Below the pieces are notes generated by a model. It did no database searches, was not told the origin of the DNA, and saw only the letters and a list, made by a program, of their open reading frames with translations. A stretch of 64,000 nucleotides of DNA. It comes from Flaviflexus salsibiostraticola. GTDB lineage: Bacteria; Actinomycetota; Actinomycetes; Actinomycetales; Actinomycetaceae. Position numbers and translations under genes: made by a program. The stretch covers positions 1,736,001 to 1,800,000 of the forward strand of contig NZ_CP034438.1 in the NCBI RefSeq assembly GCF_003952265.1, in the 5' to 3' direction. This document shows, piece after piece, positions 36,968-46,151 of this stretch (position 1 is the stretch's first letter; each line of letters opens with the position of its first letter).

Positions 36968-37843
36968 TCACTGCCGGTCGCGCTCCATGACCGCGAGGCG
37001 GTCCGCCTCTTCGTTCCCCGCATCACCGTCATGTCCGCGGACCCAGTCGATCCGAGTCTCAGCGGTGCGCTTCTCGTACTCCTCCAAGAGGGCGGCAACA
37101 AGCTCCTGGTTGGCGACGGGCTTACCGTCGGCCTTCTTCCAGCCCTTCCTCCGCCAACCCGGACCCCACTTCGTCACGACGTTGATGACGTACTGGGAGT
37201 CGGCCCGGAGGAGAAGGCTCCGATCGGTGTCCGCGTAGCGCAGCGCCTCGAGCATCGCCGTCAGCTCCATGATGTTGTTGGTCGTCCGCCGCGATCCACC
37301 CGACCCAGACCTGCCGGTCAGCTCGTCGACCCACGCCCACCCACCCGGCCCTGGGTTGCCCGAACACGCACCATCGGTGGCGATCACCTGATCGAATCCG
37401 TAGCGGTCCGCCCCGGGCACGTAGGGACCATCTGCCGACCTGGCGCCGGCCACCTGCGATCCAACCCCCGCCACGTGCGAACCGGCTCCAGCCATGGGCC
37501 TATCGGCCGGCTCCTCCGCCGGAGCGGTCCTCGCGCGGGCACGTGCCCGTTCGATGGCGGAGACTCCCTCCTCCTCGAAGAGGGGCTCTGCCTCGAACTC
37601 GACCTGTGCGGTTTTCTCGAGTCCCGTCGCCGCGAGCAGCGCGTACACGTCCTCGTGCCAAAGGCCTGCGCCGTGTGCGTAGTCGTTCGCCTCCACTGCG
37701 AGGCCGTGCCGAAGCGCCATCTCCGACGGTGCCGACCCGCTGCCGATGAGACCGAGGCGTCCCAGGTGGCGGACCACCGTCTGCGGGTCTGTGCCGCAGG
37801 CAAGAGCGATATCTGAGGCGGTGAGCCACTCACTGGATTCCAT
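36968..37843 (-). CDS. rnhA: ribonuclease HI with N-terminal helix-turn-helix-like domain
   Basis: A 291-residue protein. The C-terminal RNase HI domain (about 150-291) degrades RNA in RNA-DNA hybrids. The catalytic residues D157 (TDGACSGNPGPGG), E193 (NNIMELTAM), D215 (RADSQYV), H271 and D281 are present, as is the basic handle WGPGWRRKGWKKADGKPVANQEL. The first 75 residues look like a helix-turn-helix (WLTASDIALACGTDPQTVVRHLGRLGLI), joined by an acidic/basic linker with three AG-x-GS-like repeats (117-137). The extra domain is not part of classical RNase HI. TAGCCT seven bases before the ATG suggests a leaderless start. Confidence 0.85.
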   Translation of the reverse strand: MESSEWLTASDIALACGTDPQTVVRHLGRLGLIGSGSAPSEMALRHGLAVEANDYAHGAGLWHEDVYALLAATGLEKTAQVEFEAEPLFEEEGVSAIERARARARTAPAEEPADRPMAGAGSHVAGVGSQVAGARSADGPYVPGADRYGFDQVIATDGACSGNPGPGGWAWVDELTGRSGSGGSRRTTNNIMELTAMLEALRYADTDRSLLLRADSQYVINVVTKWGPGWRRKGWKKADGKPVANQELVAALLEEYEKRTAETRIDWVRGHDGDAGNEEADRLAVMERDRQ

Positions 37844-37850
37844 AGGATCC

Positions 37851-37856
37851 AGGCTA
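37851..37856 (-). promoter_or_regulatory. -10 element of rnhA
   Basis: TAGCCT on the minus strand, seven bases before the ATG at 37843. Confidence 0.5.
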
Positions 37857-37869
37857 CCCGAGCACAGCA

Positions 37870-37896
37870 GAGCGCCCGCCACTGGGGCGGGCGCTC
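37870..37896 (-). terminator. terminator of the rpsF-ssb-rpsR-rplI operon
   Basis: GAGCGCCCGCC (37870-37880) and GGCGGGCGCTC (37886-37896), an 11-pair stem with a five-base loop, 12 bases past the rplI stop. Confidence 0.75.
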
Positions 37897-37908
37897 GACT
37901 GGTGATGA

Positions 37909-38358
37909 CTACTCGGCGACGACGTCGACGGTGGTCATGACGGACACGTCCGAGTGGAGGCGGATCTCCACGCGGTAGGTGCCGATGGACTTGATCGGGT
38001 TCGCGACCATCACCTTGCGGCGGTCGACTGCCTCGCCGGTCTGCTCCTGGGCAGCCTGGGCAATGTCGGCAGCGGTGACGGCGCCGAAGAGACGGCCAGA
38101 GTTGCCGGTGCGGACCTTGATGGTCAGCGTCGCCTCTTCGAGCTTGTCGCGCAGGGTCTGCGCCTCCTCGACGGAGGCGATGTCGCGCTTGCGGCGTGCC
38201 GCTGCCATCTGGTCGATCTGCTTCTGTGCGCCCTTGGTCCAGCGGGTTGCGTAGCCGCGCGGGATGAGGAAGTTACGGGCGTACCCGTCCTTCACATCGA
38301 CGACGTCGCCGGGCTGGCCGAGACGGTCCACCTCATGGGTGAGAATAAGCTTTGCCAT
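37909..38358 (-). CDS. rplI: 50S ribosomal protein L9
   Basis: Full-length L9, 149 residues. The N-terminal rRNA-binding domain (KLILTHEVDRLGQPGDVVDVKDGYARNFLIPRGYA) and the long connecting helix to the C-terminal domain are both clear. GGAGG precedes the ATG. Last gene of the operon. Confidence 0.97.
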   Translation of the reverse strand: MAKLILTHEVDRLGQPGDVVDVKDGYARNFLIPRGYATRWTKGAQKQIDQMAAARRKRDIASVEEAQTLRDKLEEATLTIKVRTGNSGRLFGAVTAADIAQAAQEQTGEAVDRRKVMVANPIKSIGTYRVEIRLHSDVSVMTTVDVVAE

Positions 38359-38369
38359 GATGGACCTCC

Positions 38370-38606
38370 TCAGCGGCTGCTGCTCGTGTACGGAAGCAGT
38401 GCCATCTCGCGGGCATTCTTAATGGCCCGGGCGATGAGACGCTGCTGCTGGACGGACACCCCGGTCACCCGGCGTGCGCGGATCTTGCCGCGGTCCGAGA
38501 TGAACTTGCGCAGGGTTGCGGTGTCCTTGTAGTCGATGTTGTCGACCTTCGTCACCTTGACGGGGCCGAGCTTCTTCTTCGGCTTGCGAAGGTTTGGCTT
38601 CGCCAT
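38370..38606 (-). CDS. rpsR: 30S ribosomal protein S18
   Basis: A 78-residue S18, with [53 protein letters not shown], the canonical body that pairs with S6 on the small subunit. It has no zinc-binding cysteines (C-minus form). It lies eleven bases before rplI. Confidence 0.97.
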   Translation of the reverse strand: MAKPNLRKPKKKLGPVKVTKVDNIDYKDTATLRKFISDRGKIRARRVTGVSVQQQRLIARAIKNAREMALLPYTSSSR

Positions 38607-38647
38607 GATTGATCTCCTCGATTACGCGCTGACGCGCAGAAAGTTGT

Positions 38648-39178
38648 TTAGAACGGCGGGGCGTCGTCGAACTTGGAGCCCGACGGGCCATCGGCCCACG
38701 GGTCGTTCATCGAGCCGCCGGAAGGGCCGTCGTACGAGACGCTGCCGCCGCGGTTTCCACCGCCGTAGCCGCCTCCTCCGCCGCCGCCGAAGCCGCCCCC
38801 ACCGCCGCCGCCGGAGCGCTGGGCCTTCTGGACCTGCGCTGTCGCGTAGCGGAGTGAGGGGCCGATCTCGTCGACCTGCATCTCAATGGAGGTGCGCCTC
38901 TGGCCCTCATGCTCGTAGGACCGGACCTGGAGCTTGCCCGTCACGACGACGCGGGTGCCCTTCGTGAGCGAGTTGGCGACGTTCTCGCCATGCTCGCGCC
39001 ACACCGAGCAGCGGACGAACATCGGTTCGCCGTCCTCCCATTGCTGGGTCTGCTTGTTGAGGGTGCGCGGGGTCGATGCCACCGTGAAACTCGCAACCGG
39101 GATTCCAGAGCTCACGTAGCGGAGCTCCGGGTCGGCGGTGAGGTTGCCGACGATGGTGATGATCGGTTCGCCTGCCAT
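38648..39178 (-). CDS. ssb: single-stranded DNA-binding protein
   Basis: A 176-residue SSB with an N-terminal OB-fold ([27 protein letters not shown]...[31 protein letters not shown]). A Gly-rich linker with runs of GGGGG (about residues 120-145) follows, then the acidic C-terminal tip DDAPPF that recruits replication and repair proteins. Normal position between rpsF and rpsR. Confidence 0.97.
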   Translation of the reverse strand: MAGEPIITIVGNLTADPELRYVSSGIPVASFTVASTPRTLNKQTQQWEDGEPMFVRCSVWREHGENVANSLTKGTRVVVTGKLQVRSYEHEGQRRTSIEMQVDEIGPSLRYATAQVQKAQRSGGGGGGGFGGGGGGGYGGGNRGGSVSYDGPSGGSMNDPWADGPSGSKFDDAPPF

Positions 39179-39201
39179 GATTCAGTCCTTACTGGCCTTG
39201 C

Positions 39202-39495
39202 TCAGTCGTTCTTGCGCAGCAGCTTGGTGCGCATGATGGATTCGTTCAGACCCAGCTGGCGATCAAGCTCCTGCGCCGTGGCGCTGGTTGCCTTCATCTC
39301 GACGACGACGTAGACGCCTTCGGTCTTCTTCTGGATCTCGTACGCAAGGCGACGCTTGCCCCAGATATCCACGTTGTCGATGGAGCCGCCGTCGTCGATG
39401 ACGACCTTCAGCAGCTTCTCCAACGCGGGTGCGAGGTTGCGCTCGTCAACTTCCGGATCGAGGATGATCATCAGTTCATACTGACGCTGATCCAT
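39202..39495 (-). CDS. rpsF: 30S ribosomal protein S6
   Basis: A 97-residue S6 ([66 protein letters not shown]). The ATG at 39495 follows GGAGGTGGGT, so the 26 codons of open frame upstream are leader. First gene of the rpsF-ssb-rpsR-rplI operon. Confidence 0.96.
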   Translation of the reverse strand: MDQRQYELMIILDPEVDERNLAPALEKLLKVVIDDGGSIDNVDIWGKRRLAYEIQKKTEGVYVVVEMKATSATAQELDRQLGLNESIMRTKLLRKND

Positions 39496-39518
39496 ACCCA
39501 CCTCCTCTGGTCTCAACG

Positions 39519-39537
39519 GCCACGGTCTCTCCGTGGC
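39519..39537 (-). promoter_or_regulatory. hairpin in the rpsF leader, possible S6:S18 site
   Basis: GCCACGG and CCGTGGC pair around a five-base loop, about 20 bases ahead of the rpsF ribosome binding site. In many bacteria a leader hairpin here binds the S6-S18 complex for feedback control. I cannot confirm the conserved bulge from sequence alone. Confidence 0.35.
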
Positions 39538-39589
39538 AGGAGGGTATCTGTGTCTATGAAGACACCCGCCCACCCTACAGTGTGGCGGC

Positions 39590-41875
39590 TCAGAATGTCA
39601 GCGGTCTGCGGGTCAGCCGCGTGTGCCGTTCCGCACCCGCGGGCAGCGCCTCCGCATCCGGAACAGTCGAATCGCCGCCCGGGCGGCCCGGCCGGCCATC
39701 GCCCTGTCCGGGCGGGGTTGTCGGGGGCGGGTTCGGAGTCACCGGCGTCGTCGGCTCCTCGGTGGTGGGCTCCTCGGCCGGCTCCTCGGTGGTCGGCTCC
39801 TCCGTCGGCTCTTCCGTCGTGGGCTCCTCCGTCGGCTCCTCGGTGGTCGGCTCCTCCGTCGGCTCCTCGGTCGTGGGCTCCTCCGTGGGTGCCTCAGTCG
39901 TCGGGGCCACGGTCGGGATCGGAGTGGCTGTCGGCTCAGGGATCTGCGGGGTCGGGAAGTTCTCGACCGGCATATCCCGCGTCGCCTCCATCATGAAGTC
40001 GAGCCAGATCTGCGCCGGGTAGCCGCCGCCCTGAATCGCATACGCCCCACCGAAGGGGGTGAGGGATTCCTCTTCGCCATTCGGGCCGATCTGGTACATG
40101 TCGACAACCGTGACGAGCTGGGGCACATAGCCCGCGAACCAGGCGGACACGAGGAAGGAGGACGTTCCGGTCTTGCCGGCGACCGGGCGGCCGAGCTGCG
40201 AGATCTGGGCGGCCGTGCCGCCGGGGGAGACGACCTGCTCGAGCGCGTACGTGAGCTGGGCCGTGTCGCCCGAATCGAACATCCGATCCCCGGACGTGTC
40301 ACCCCGGTAGGTGACCTCGCCCTCGACATTGCGAACCTCGCGGACGATATGAGGGGTGGTGCGCACTCCCTGCGACGCGAACGTCGAGTACGCCCCCGCC
40401 ATCTCCTTCGCCGTGGGCGAGGCGGAGCCGAGCACGTTCGACAGGGTGTCATCGAGGCCCGGCGTGGACTCCGGAAGGCCGGCGCGGACGGCGACATCCC
40501 TCGTCGCCGCGGGGCCCACCTCCTCATTCAGCTTGATGTAGACCGTGTTGACGGAATTCGCGGTCGCCTCGAGCAGATCGATCTCGCCGAGTCCCCGCAG
40601 CTGGAAGTTCTCGAACTCGAGATCGCCGACCTGGTAGGGCGAGGAGGAGTCGAACTTCTCCCTGAGACTGATGTCGGCCTCAATACCGGCCATGAGGCCG
40701 AACGGTTTAAATGTGGAGCCTGCCTGCGCACGGTCCTGGGTGGCGCTGTTCCGCGACCGCTCGAGGTAGTCATCGCCGCCGAACATGGCCCTGATCTCGC
40801 CGGTCTCGGGATCGACCGACACGAGCCCGACATAGTTGTTGTCCGGGCGGTCCTCGGGCAGGTTCGCGACGGCGTCGACCGCGTACTGCTGCATGTCGGC
40901 GTCGATCGTTGTCACGATATCGAGGCCGAGCGTGTCGAGCTCATCCTCCGTATATGCCTCCGAGCGGACGAGCTCCCGGCGCACCTCGTCGAGGATGTGG
41001 CCGGTGGGTCCTGCGAACTGGTTCTGGCTGGCGGGCTCGACGGTCTGCGGAAAGCGTGCCTCGGCGGCCTGCTCGGGGGTGATCCAGCCGTCCTCCGTCA
41101 TGCGGCGGATGACGCGCTCCCAGCGCGCGGCCGCGGTGTCCGGGTCAACGGCCGGGTCCCAGCGGGATGGGGAGGGGATGACGGCGACGAGCAGCGCAGT
41201 CTGGTCGAGCGTGAGGTCGGCTGCGTCGACGTCGAAGTAGGCCTGGGCGGCCTCCTGGATCCCGTACGTGCCGCGACCGAAGTAGATCGTATTGAGGTAG
41301 TTCTCGAGGATCTCGTCCTTCGACTGCTCCTGATCGATCTTGAGGGCGAGGACCGCCTCGCGGAGCTTGCCGGCGATGTCGGTCGTCGTGCCCATGTAGT
41401 ACCGCTCGACGTACTGCTGGGTCAGGGTCGACCCGCCCTGGCGGGGCAGGCCGCGAAGGTTGTTGATCGCCGCGCGGGCGGTTCCGCGGATGTCGACGCC
41501 TGCATTCTCGTAGAAGCGCTGATCCTCCGATGCGACCACGGCGTGGGGCACATACTCGGGGAGCGACGTGAGGGAGACAGAGGTGCGCTGGACGTCGGCG
41601 AACGTGCCGAGCTTCGTCTCGCCATCGGCGTAGTAGATGTCGGTCGACTGGGCGAGCGCGAAATCGTCGGGCTCCGGCACGTCGGTGGTGGCGTAGAGGT
41701 AGGCGAAGGCACCGACCCCGATGGCGATGACGGCGAGGATGGAGCCGAGGATGAACCGCCATGACGGCAGCCAGCGCCGGATCGGGCCCTTCCCCCTGCG
41801 GGGGTAGTTCCACAGCGGCGTCCGGGTCTTCTGCGCTCTGCCCGTCCGGGCGGCGCTGGTTCGCTTTCCTGCCAT
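39590..41875 (-). CDS. ponA: class A penicillin-binding protein (transglycosylase/transpeptidase)
   Basis: A 761-residue peptidoglycan synthase. After a basic cytoplasmic start and one membrane helix (about 40-65) comes the glycosyltransferase-51 domain with [19 protein letters not shown] and QGGSTLTQQ. The transpeptidase domain has AGSTFKPFG (active-site Ser-x-x-Lys), NSVNTVY (S-x-N) and GKTGTSSF (K-T-G). The extracellular tail from about residue 660 is a low-complexity TEEP/PTTEEP repeat of about nine residues per unit, then a Pro/Gly-rich end. The start is set by AATAAT seven bases before the ATG, with no ribosome binding site. Confidence 0.94.
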   Translation of the reverse strand: MAGKRTSAARTGRAQKTRTPLWNYPRRGKGPIRRWLPSWRFILGSILAVIAIGVGAFAYLYATTDVPEPDDFALAQSTDIYYADGETKLGTFADVQRTSVSLTSLPEYVPHAVVASEDQRFYENAGVDIRGTARAAINNLRGLPRQGGSTLTQQYVERYYMGTTTDIAGKLREAVLALKIDQEQSKDEILENYLNTIYFGRGTYGIQEAAQAYFDVDAADLTLDQTALLVAVIPSPSRWDPAVDPDTAAARWERVIRRMTEDGWITPEQAAEARFPQTVEPASQNQFAGPTGHILDEVRRELVRSEAYTEDELDTLGLDIVTTIDADMQQYAVDAVANLPEDRPDNNYVGLVSVDPETGEIRAMFGGDDYLERSRNSATQDRAQAGSTFKPFGLMAGIEADISLREKFDSSSPYQVGDLEFENFQLRGLGEIDLLEATANSVNTVYIKLNEEVGPAATRDVAVRAGLPESTPGLDDTLSNVLGSASPTAKEMAGAYSTFASQGVRTTPHIVREVRNVEGEVTYRGDTSGDRMFDSGDTAQLTYALEQVVSPGGTAAQISQLGRPVAGKTGTSSFLVSAWFAGYVPQLVTVVDMYQIGPNGEEESLTPFGGAYAIQGGGYPAQIWLDFMMEATRDMPVENFPTPQIPEPTATPIPTVAPTTEAPTEEPTTEEPTEEPTTEEPTEEPTTEEPTEEPTTEEPAEEPTTEEPTTPVTPNPPPTTPPGQGDGRPGRPGGDSTVPDAEALPAGAERHTRLTRRPLTF
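39755..39905 (-). repeat. 27-base tandem repeat in the ponA tail
   Basis: About five degenerate 27-base units encoding (TEEPTTEEP)n. Units differ mainly at third codon positions, so the protein repeat is better kept than the DNA repeat. Confidence 0.85.
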
Positions 41876-41883
41876 GCGCCCGA

Positions 41884-43236
41884 TTATTCCCTACGTGCGC
41901 TGCGTCTGCGCATAATCCTGCGCTGTTTCACTTTTTCCGAGCCACCCGCCGGCCGCTTGATTCCCCGGGCCGCGCGGGCGACCACCGTCGGCAGACCGCC
42001 CCACATGTGGGGCGAGGAATAGGTGACCTCGTAGCGCCCTGAACTGAGCTTCCGCTCCGCCTCGCTCTCCGAGATGAGGAACGCGTCGAGCCATCTCGTC
42101 GACGTCGAGGAGTCGACGAGGATCGCCTTGAAGAAGAGGGTGAGCGGCACCGCGAGGAGTGCACCGAGGGGGCCGATGACGACCCCCCACACCATGAGCG
42201 AGAGGAACGTGACCGTCACCGACAGTCCGACCGCATCGGCCGTGAACTTCGGCTGGATGAGGGACTGGATGACGAAGTTGATGAGGGAGTAGGCGACGAT
42301 GACCCACAGCATGAGCTGCCAGCCGCCCTCGAGGAGACCGATGAGGGCGGGCGGGACGACGCCGAGGATGAAGCCGATGTTCGGGATGTAGTTCGTGACG
42401 AAGGCGATGACGGCCCACGCGAGCGAGAGGGGAATGCCCAGAGCCTCGAGCGCGATCCAGTCGAAGACGGCGACGATGGCGCCGAAGATCGTCGACACGA
42501 GCCAATACTGGCGCACACGTCCCTCGAAGCCGGACAGCGCCTCGTGCAGCTCCGGCTCCGCCTTCTCGACGATCGAGGAGCGAGCATCCATCGTCATCGT
42601 GTCGATGACGATGAAGAAGATGGACAGGGCGATGACGGCGAGCAGCCCGCCGAAGCCCGAGATCTGGTTGATGAGGGTGCCGACCGTCGACATGATCGTA
42701 TTGAGGTCGAGCTGGCCGAGCAGGGTATCGATCCCCGACACGTCATACCCCTGCTCCTGGAGGAACTGGTTGTTCTCGAGGAAGTCGGAGATGTCGTTGA
42801 CCATCCGGGTGAAATCCCTCTGGTAGGAGGCGATGACGTCCGGCAGGGGGAGGAACGCGAGCACGGTGACGCCGATGACGAGGGACAGCGTGAGGACAAG
42901 GACGAGGATCGAGGCGATGGCGGAGACCCACTTCGGAACCCCTCGGCGCACCATGAATCGGTGGATCGGGCGGATCGTGAGGACAAGCGTGAGCGCGAGG
43001 AAGGCCGGGGCGAGGATCGCGGAGAAGCGGCTCAGCCCCCACAGCCCCACCGTCATGAGGGCGCCGACGATGATGATCCAGGCCCCGCTCGGAATCGTGC
43101 TCCGCCTGCCCTGGTTGAGGACGACCGATTGGTCAGCGGCCTCTCGGGAACGTGTCCCCTCACTCTCCCTGCCGGTCTCAGCCGTGTCCGGGGTTGCCGC
43201 GCTCGGCGCGGTCGGTTGCGTCTCGTCTCTGGTCAC
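41884..43236 (-). CDS. AI-2E family permease
   Basis: A 450-residue membrane protein of the AI-2E/YdiK family with about eight helices. It shows SGAWIIIVGALMTVGLWGL, the long periplasmic segment (DVIASYQRDFTRMVNDISDFLENNQ) and the C-terminal VTNYIPNIGFILGVVPPALIGLLEGG, in which N-Y-I-P-x-x-G is the family motif. Some members export autoinducer-2; others move ions. A luxS-pfs operon 11 kb away makes AI-2 export possible but unproven. The GTG at 43236 was chosen because GAAGG is nine bases upstream, whereas an earlier GTG has it directly adjacent. Confidence 0.85.
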   Translation of the reverse strand: MTRDETQPTAPSAATPDTAETGRESEGTRSREAADQSVVLNQGRRSTIPSGAWIIIVGALMTVGLWGLSRFSAILAPAFLALTLVLTIRPIHRFMVRRGVPKWVSAIASILVLVLTLSLVIGVTVLAFLPLPDVIASYQRDFTRMVNDISDFLENNQFLQEQGYDVSGIDTLLGQLDLNTIMSTVGTLINQISGFGGLLAVIALSIFFIVIDTMTMDARSSIVEKAEPELHEALSGFEGRVRQYWLVSTIFGAIVAVFDWIALEALGIPLSLAWAVIAFVTNYIPNIGFILGVVPPALIGLLEGGWQLMLWVIVAYSLINFVIQSLIQPKFTADAVGLSVTVTFLSLMVWGVVIGPLGALLAVPLTLFFKAILVDSSTSTRWLDAFLISESEAERKLSSGRYEVTYSSPHMWGGLPTVVARAARGIKRPAGGSEKVKQRRIMRRRSARRE

Positions 43237-43314
43237 GCGAGCCACCCTTCTCTTCCAGATCTGAGAGTACAGCCACAGCCAGCCATTATCCGCACGATGG
43301 CGGGGACCCCCGGG

Positions 43315-44619
43315 TCAGCCGGGCTGGGCGATCGGGCGCGGCATGCCGCTCAGCCTTCTCGTCGCATGTGTGTACCAGGCGGCCAGCAGCAGATAGAGAA
43401 GGACGAGCGAGGCGAAGCTGATTCTCGACCAGCCCGTGTCGGGAAGGATGAGGGCGGCAAGTGCCGCCGCGCCGACGAAGGCCGCGTTGTACAGCATGTC
43501 GTAGAGGGCGAAGGCCCGGCCTCGGTAGCCGTCGACGACGTCCCGCTGGACGATCGTGTCGACCGCGATCTTCGCTCCCTGCACACCGAGCCCCATGAGC
43601 ACCGCGGCGACGGCGATCCACGGCAGGGTTGGGGTTGCCAGAAGGATGGCCTGCGAGAGGGTGGAGATGCCGAGGCAGGCGACGATCCACTGCCACGGCC
43701 GCATCCGCTCATGCGCAATCGGGGTGAGGACGATGGCCGACCCGTTGCCCGCGAGAGAGAGTCCCGCGAGGAGGGCGAACATGGCGAGGCCCGCATCGGG
43801 ATCAGCCGGGTCTGTCAAGAGGTTGCGGGAGATGAGGAGGAGGGCGATGAAGTTGACGCCGTAGAGGAAGCGGTGGACCGCCATGACGACGAGGGCGTGG
43901 GCGGGAGTGCCGCGCATCGCGAGGTACCGCGCGCCGAGCCACAGCTCCTCGAAGACTGCCATGACCTGCGATCCGAGGGGCACCTCGGCTCGGTCATCGG
44001 GGCCGAGCTCGCGGTAGCCGAGCCTCGCGGCGGCCCACACGGCGCCGAGAAGAAGCAGCGCGGCCACGACCAGCGCCGAGGCGTCGCGCGCTGCCCCCTC
44101 CGGGGTCAGCCTGTTGATGACGAAGCCGAGGGCGGCGCCGACTGCCGTGGCGACGGCCCCGATGGTGGGAACGATGGAGTTCGCCATGATGAGCTGCCTG
44201 CGCGGCACGACGTGGGGCAGGCCCGCGGACAGCGCGGAGAGGAGGAAGCGGTTGATGCCGAGGGTGATGAGTGCGAGGACGGAGACGGGGAGGAAGCCTG
44301 CACCCGTGAACATGAGCGCGGCGAGGATGAGGCACAGCAGTGCCCGGATCGCGTTCCCCCAGAAGAGGACCGCCTGGCGGCTCCATCGGTCGAGCAGGGG
44401 GCCGACGAACGGGCCGACGATCGTGAACGGCAGCAGGAGGACCGTGAAGGCGGCCGCTACGCCGGCGGCCGTCGTCATCGTCGTCGGGTTGAAGAAGTAG
44501 AGGGTGGCGAGACCAACCTGGAACATACCGTCCCCGGACTGGGAGATGAGGCGGACGCGGAAGAGCCGCCTGAAGCCGTCGTGGACTAGGAGGGATCTGA
44601 GGTCGGCGAGGACCGCCAC
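43315..44619 (-). CDS. MFS transporter
   Basis: A 434-residue 12-helix transporter. It opens LLVHDGFRRLFRVRLISQSGDGMFQVGLATLYFFNP, typical for actinobacterial MFS proteins encoded next to cca, and its loop 2-3 holds GPFVGPLLDRWSRQAVLFWGN. The substrate is unknown. The GTG start overlaps the cca stop by one base (TAGTG) and GGAGGAG lies eight bases upstream, so translation is coupled. Confidence 0.85.
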   Translation of the reverse strand: MAVLADLRSLLVHDGFRRLFRVRLISQSGDGMFQVGLATLYFFNPTTMTTAAGVAAAFTVLLLPFTIVGPFVGPLLDRWSRQAVLFWGNAIRALLCLILAALMFTGAGFLPVSVLALITLGINRFLLSALSAGLPHVVPRRQLIMANSIVPTIGAVATAVGAALGFVINRLTPEGAARDASALVVAALLLLGAVWAAARLGYRELGPDDRAEVPLGSQVMAVFEELWLGARYLAMRGTPAHALVVMAVHRFLYGVNFIALLLISRNLLTDPADPDAGLAMFALLAGLSLAGNGSAIVLTPIAHERMRPWQWIVACLGISTLSQAILLATPTLPWIAVAAVLMGLGVQGAKIAVDTIVQRDVVDGYRGRAFALYDMLYNAAFVGAAALAALILPDTGWSRISFASLVLLYLLLAAWYTHATRRLSGMPRPIAQPG

Positions 44620-46064
44620 TAGAGGTTCTCCTCCGCCCATTCCCGCAGGCGCCGCTCGGCCTCGTCCGGGTCGAGCGGACCGTGCTCCATCCGCAGGTCG
44701 AGAAGATGCTTCCGGGCCCTGCCGACTGCCGGCCCGGGTGCGAGTCCGAGGATCTCCATGATCTGACTGCCGTCGAGGTCCGGGCGGACGGCGGCGAGCT
44801 CCTCCTTCTCCTCCAGCTCCGCGATCCTGTTCTCGAGATCGTCGTAGGCGGCCTGCAGCCTCATCGCCTTGCGCTGGTTGCGCGTCGTGCTGTCGGCGCG
44901 GGTGAGCCTGTGGAGCCGCTCGAGGAGATGCCCGGCATCATTGACGTAGCGGCGCACCGCCGAATCGGTCCACACCGCCTCGCCGTACCCGTGGAAGCGC
45001 TGATGAAGCTCGACGAGGCGGGACACGTCCTTGATCGTCTGCTTGTCGAACCGCAACTCCCGCATGCGCTGGCGGGTCATCTTCGCCCCGACGATGTCGT
45101 GCTGATGGAAGGTGACCTTGCCGCCCGGTCCGAACCGGCGGGTGGGCGGCTTGCCCACGTCATGCATGAGCGCCGCGAACCGGAGGACGAAGTCCGGTCC
45201 CGGCACGGGGCCGTCCGCGTCGGTCTCGAGCTCGATGGCCTGGTCGACGACGGTCAGCGTGTGCTCGTAGACGTCCTTGTGCCGCCCATGCTCGTCGACC
45301 GTCGACTTGAGGGCCGCAACCTCGGGCAGGACCAGCTCGGCCACGCCCGTGTATTCCATGAGCTCGATGCCCCGCCTGGGGTGGGGGGAGATCATGAGCC
45401 TCTCCAGCTCCGAGCGGATCCGCTCGGCTGAAACGATCGACAGCCGGTCGGCGAGCTCCGACATCGCCGACATGGTCGGCTCGTCCACGTCGAAACCGAG
45501 CTGGGCCGTGAACCGGGCCGCCCGCATAATCCGCAGCGGATCGTCGGAGAAGGAGATGATCGGGTCGATCGGGGTGCGGAGCAGCCCGTCGACAAGGTCG
45601 GACAGGCCACCGCAGGGGTCGACGAGCTCGAGCGACGGCAGGCGCACCGCCATCGCGTTGACCGTGAAGTCCCGGCGTGTGAGATCCCCCTCGAGAGTAT
45701 CGCCGAAGGCGACCTGGGGCTTGCGGGAATCCGGGTCGTACTCGTCCGATCGGTAGGTCGTCACCTCGACGGTGAGGCCGTGGAGGGACGCACCGATGGT
45801 GCCGAACTCCCGGCCGATATCCCACGTCGTCGCGCCCGCCGCGTTGAGCAGGGCGAGGGTCTCGTCCGGCCGCGCAGACGTGGTGAAGTCCATGTCGTTC
45901 GCGGCGATGCCCAGGAACGCGTCGCGCACCGGCCCGCCGACAAGAGCGAACTCGTGGCCCGCCTCCGCAAAGCGCTTGGAGAGGCGCATGACTGCGGGCG
46001 GCAGATGCGTGAGGGCCGCCTGTGCGACCCCGAGACGGCGCGCGGTTTCCTGAGGGTTGGACAC
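44619..46064 (-). CDS. cca: CCA-adding tRNA nucleotidyltransferase
   Basis: Adds or repairs the CCA end of tRNAs; 481 residues. The nucleotidyltransferase signature is FALVGGPVRDAFLGIAANDMDFTTSARPDE with D-x-D, followed by EGDLTRRDFTVNAMA and DDPLRIMRAARFTAQLGF, and a C-terminal HD domain (ALMHDVGKPPT). The class II architecture is complete. A GTG start is used. Divergent from the NUDIX gene, which is the normal arrangement in this phylum. Confidence 0.94.
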   Translation of the reverse strand: MSNPQETARRLGVAQAALTHLPPAVMRLSKRFAEAGHEFALVGGPVRDAFLGIAANDMDFTTSARPDETLALLNAAGATTWDIGREFGTIGASLHGLTVEVTTYRSDEYDPDSRKPQVAFGDTLEGDLTRRDFTVNAMAVRLPSLELVDPCGGLSDLVDGLLRTPIDPIISFSDDPLRIMRAARFTAQLGFDVDEPTMSAMSELADRLSIVSAERIRSELERLMISPHPRRGIELMEYTGVAELVLPEVAALKSTVDEHGRHKDVYEHTLTVVDQAIELETDADGPVPGPDFVLRFAALMHDVGKPPTRRFGPGGKVTFHQHDIVGAKMTRQRMRELRFDKQTIKDVSRLVELHQRFHGYGEAVWTDSAVRRYVNDAGHLLERLHRLTRADSTTRNQRKAMRLQAAYDDLENRIAELEEKEELAAVRPDLDGSQIMEILGLAPGPAVGRARKHLLDLRMEHGPLDPDEAERRLREWAEENL

Positions 46065-46138
46065 CTTCTGTCACGTCCTTAACTGGGGCAGGGCCACGCC
46101 GTGACGTGCCTGCTGGGATAGACTTGCGCGAACATTAT

Positions 46139-46144
46139 TACAGT
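46139..46144 (+). promoter_or_regulatory. -10 element of the NUDIX-DUF6049 operon
   Basis: TACAGT, seven bases before the ATG at 46152; no ribosome binding site. Confidence 0.5.
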
Positions 46145-46151
46145 TAAGAGT

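Noticed and set aside
39755..39905. Regular repeats looked at as a CRISPR array
   Set aside because: Units are contiguous, without spacers, and encode a TEEP protein repeat in frame with ponA.
39623..41764. 713-codon plus-strand frame opposite ponA
   Set aside because: Antisense artefact of high GC content; no start signal, no domain.
42544..44589. 681-codon plus-strand frame spanning AI-2E and MFS genes
   Set aside because: Antisense to two well-supported membrane protein genes, highly charged composition, no start signal.
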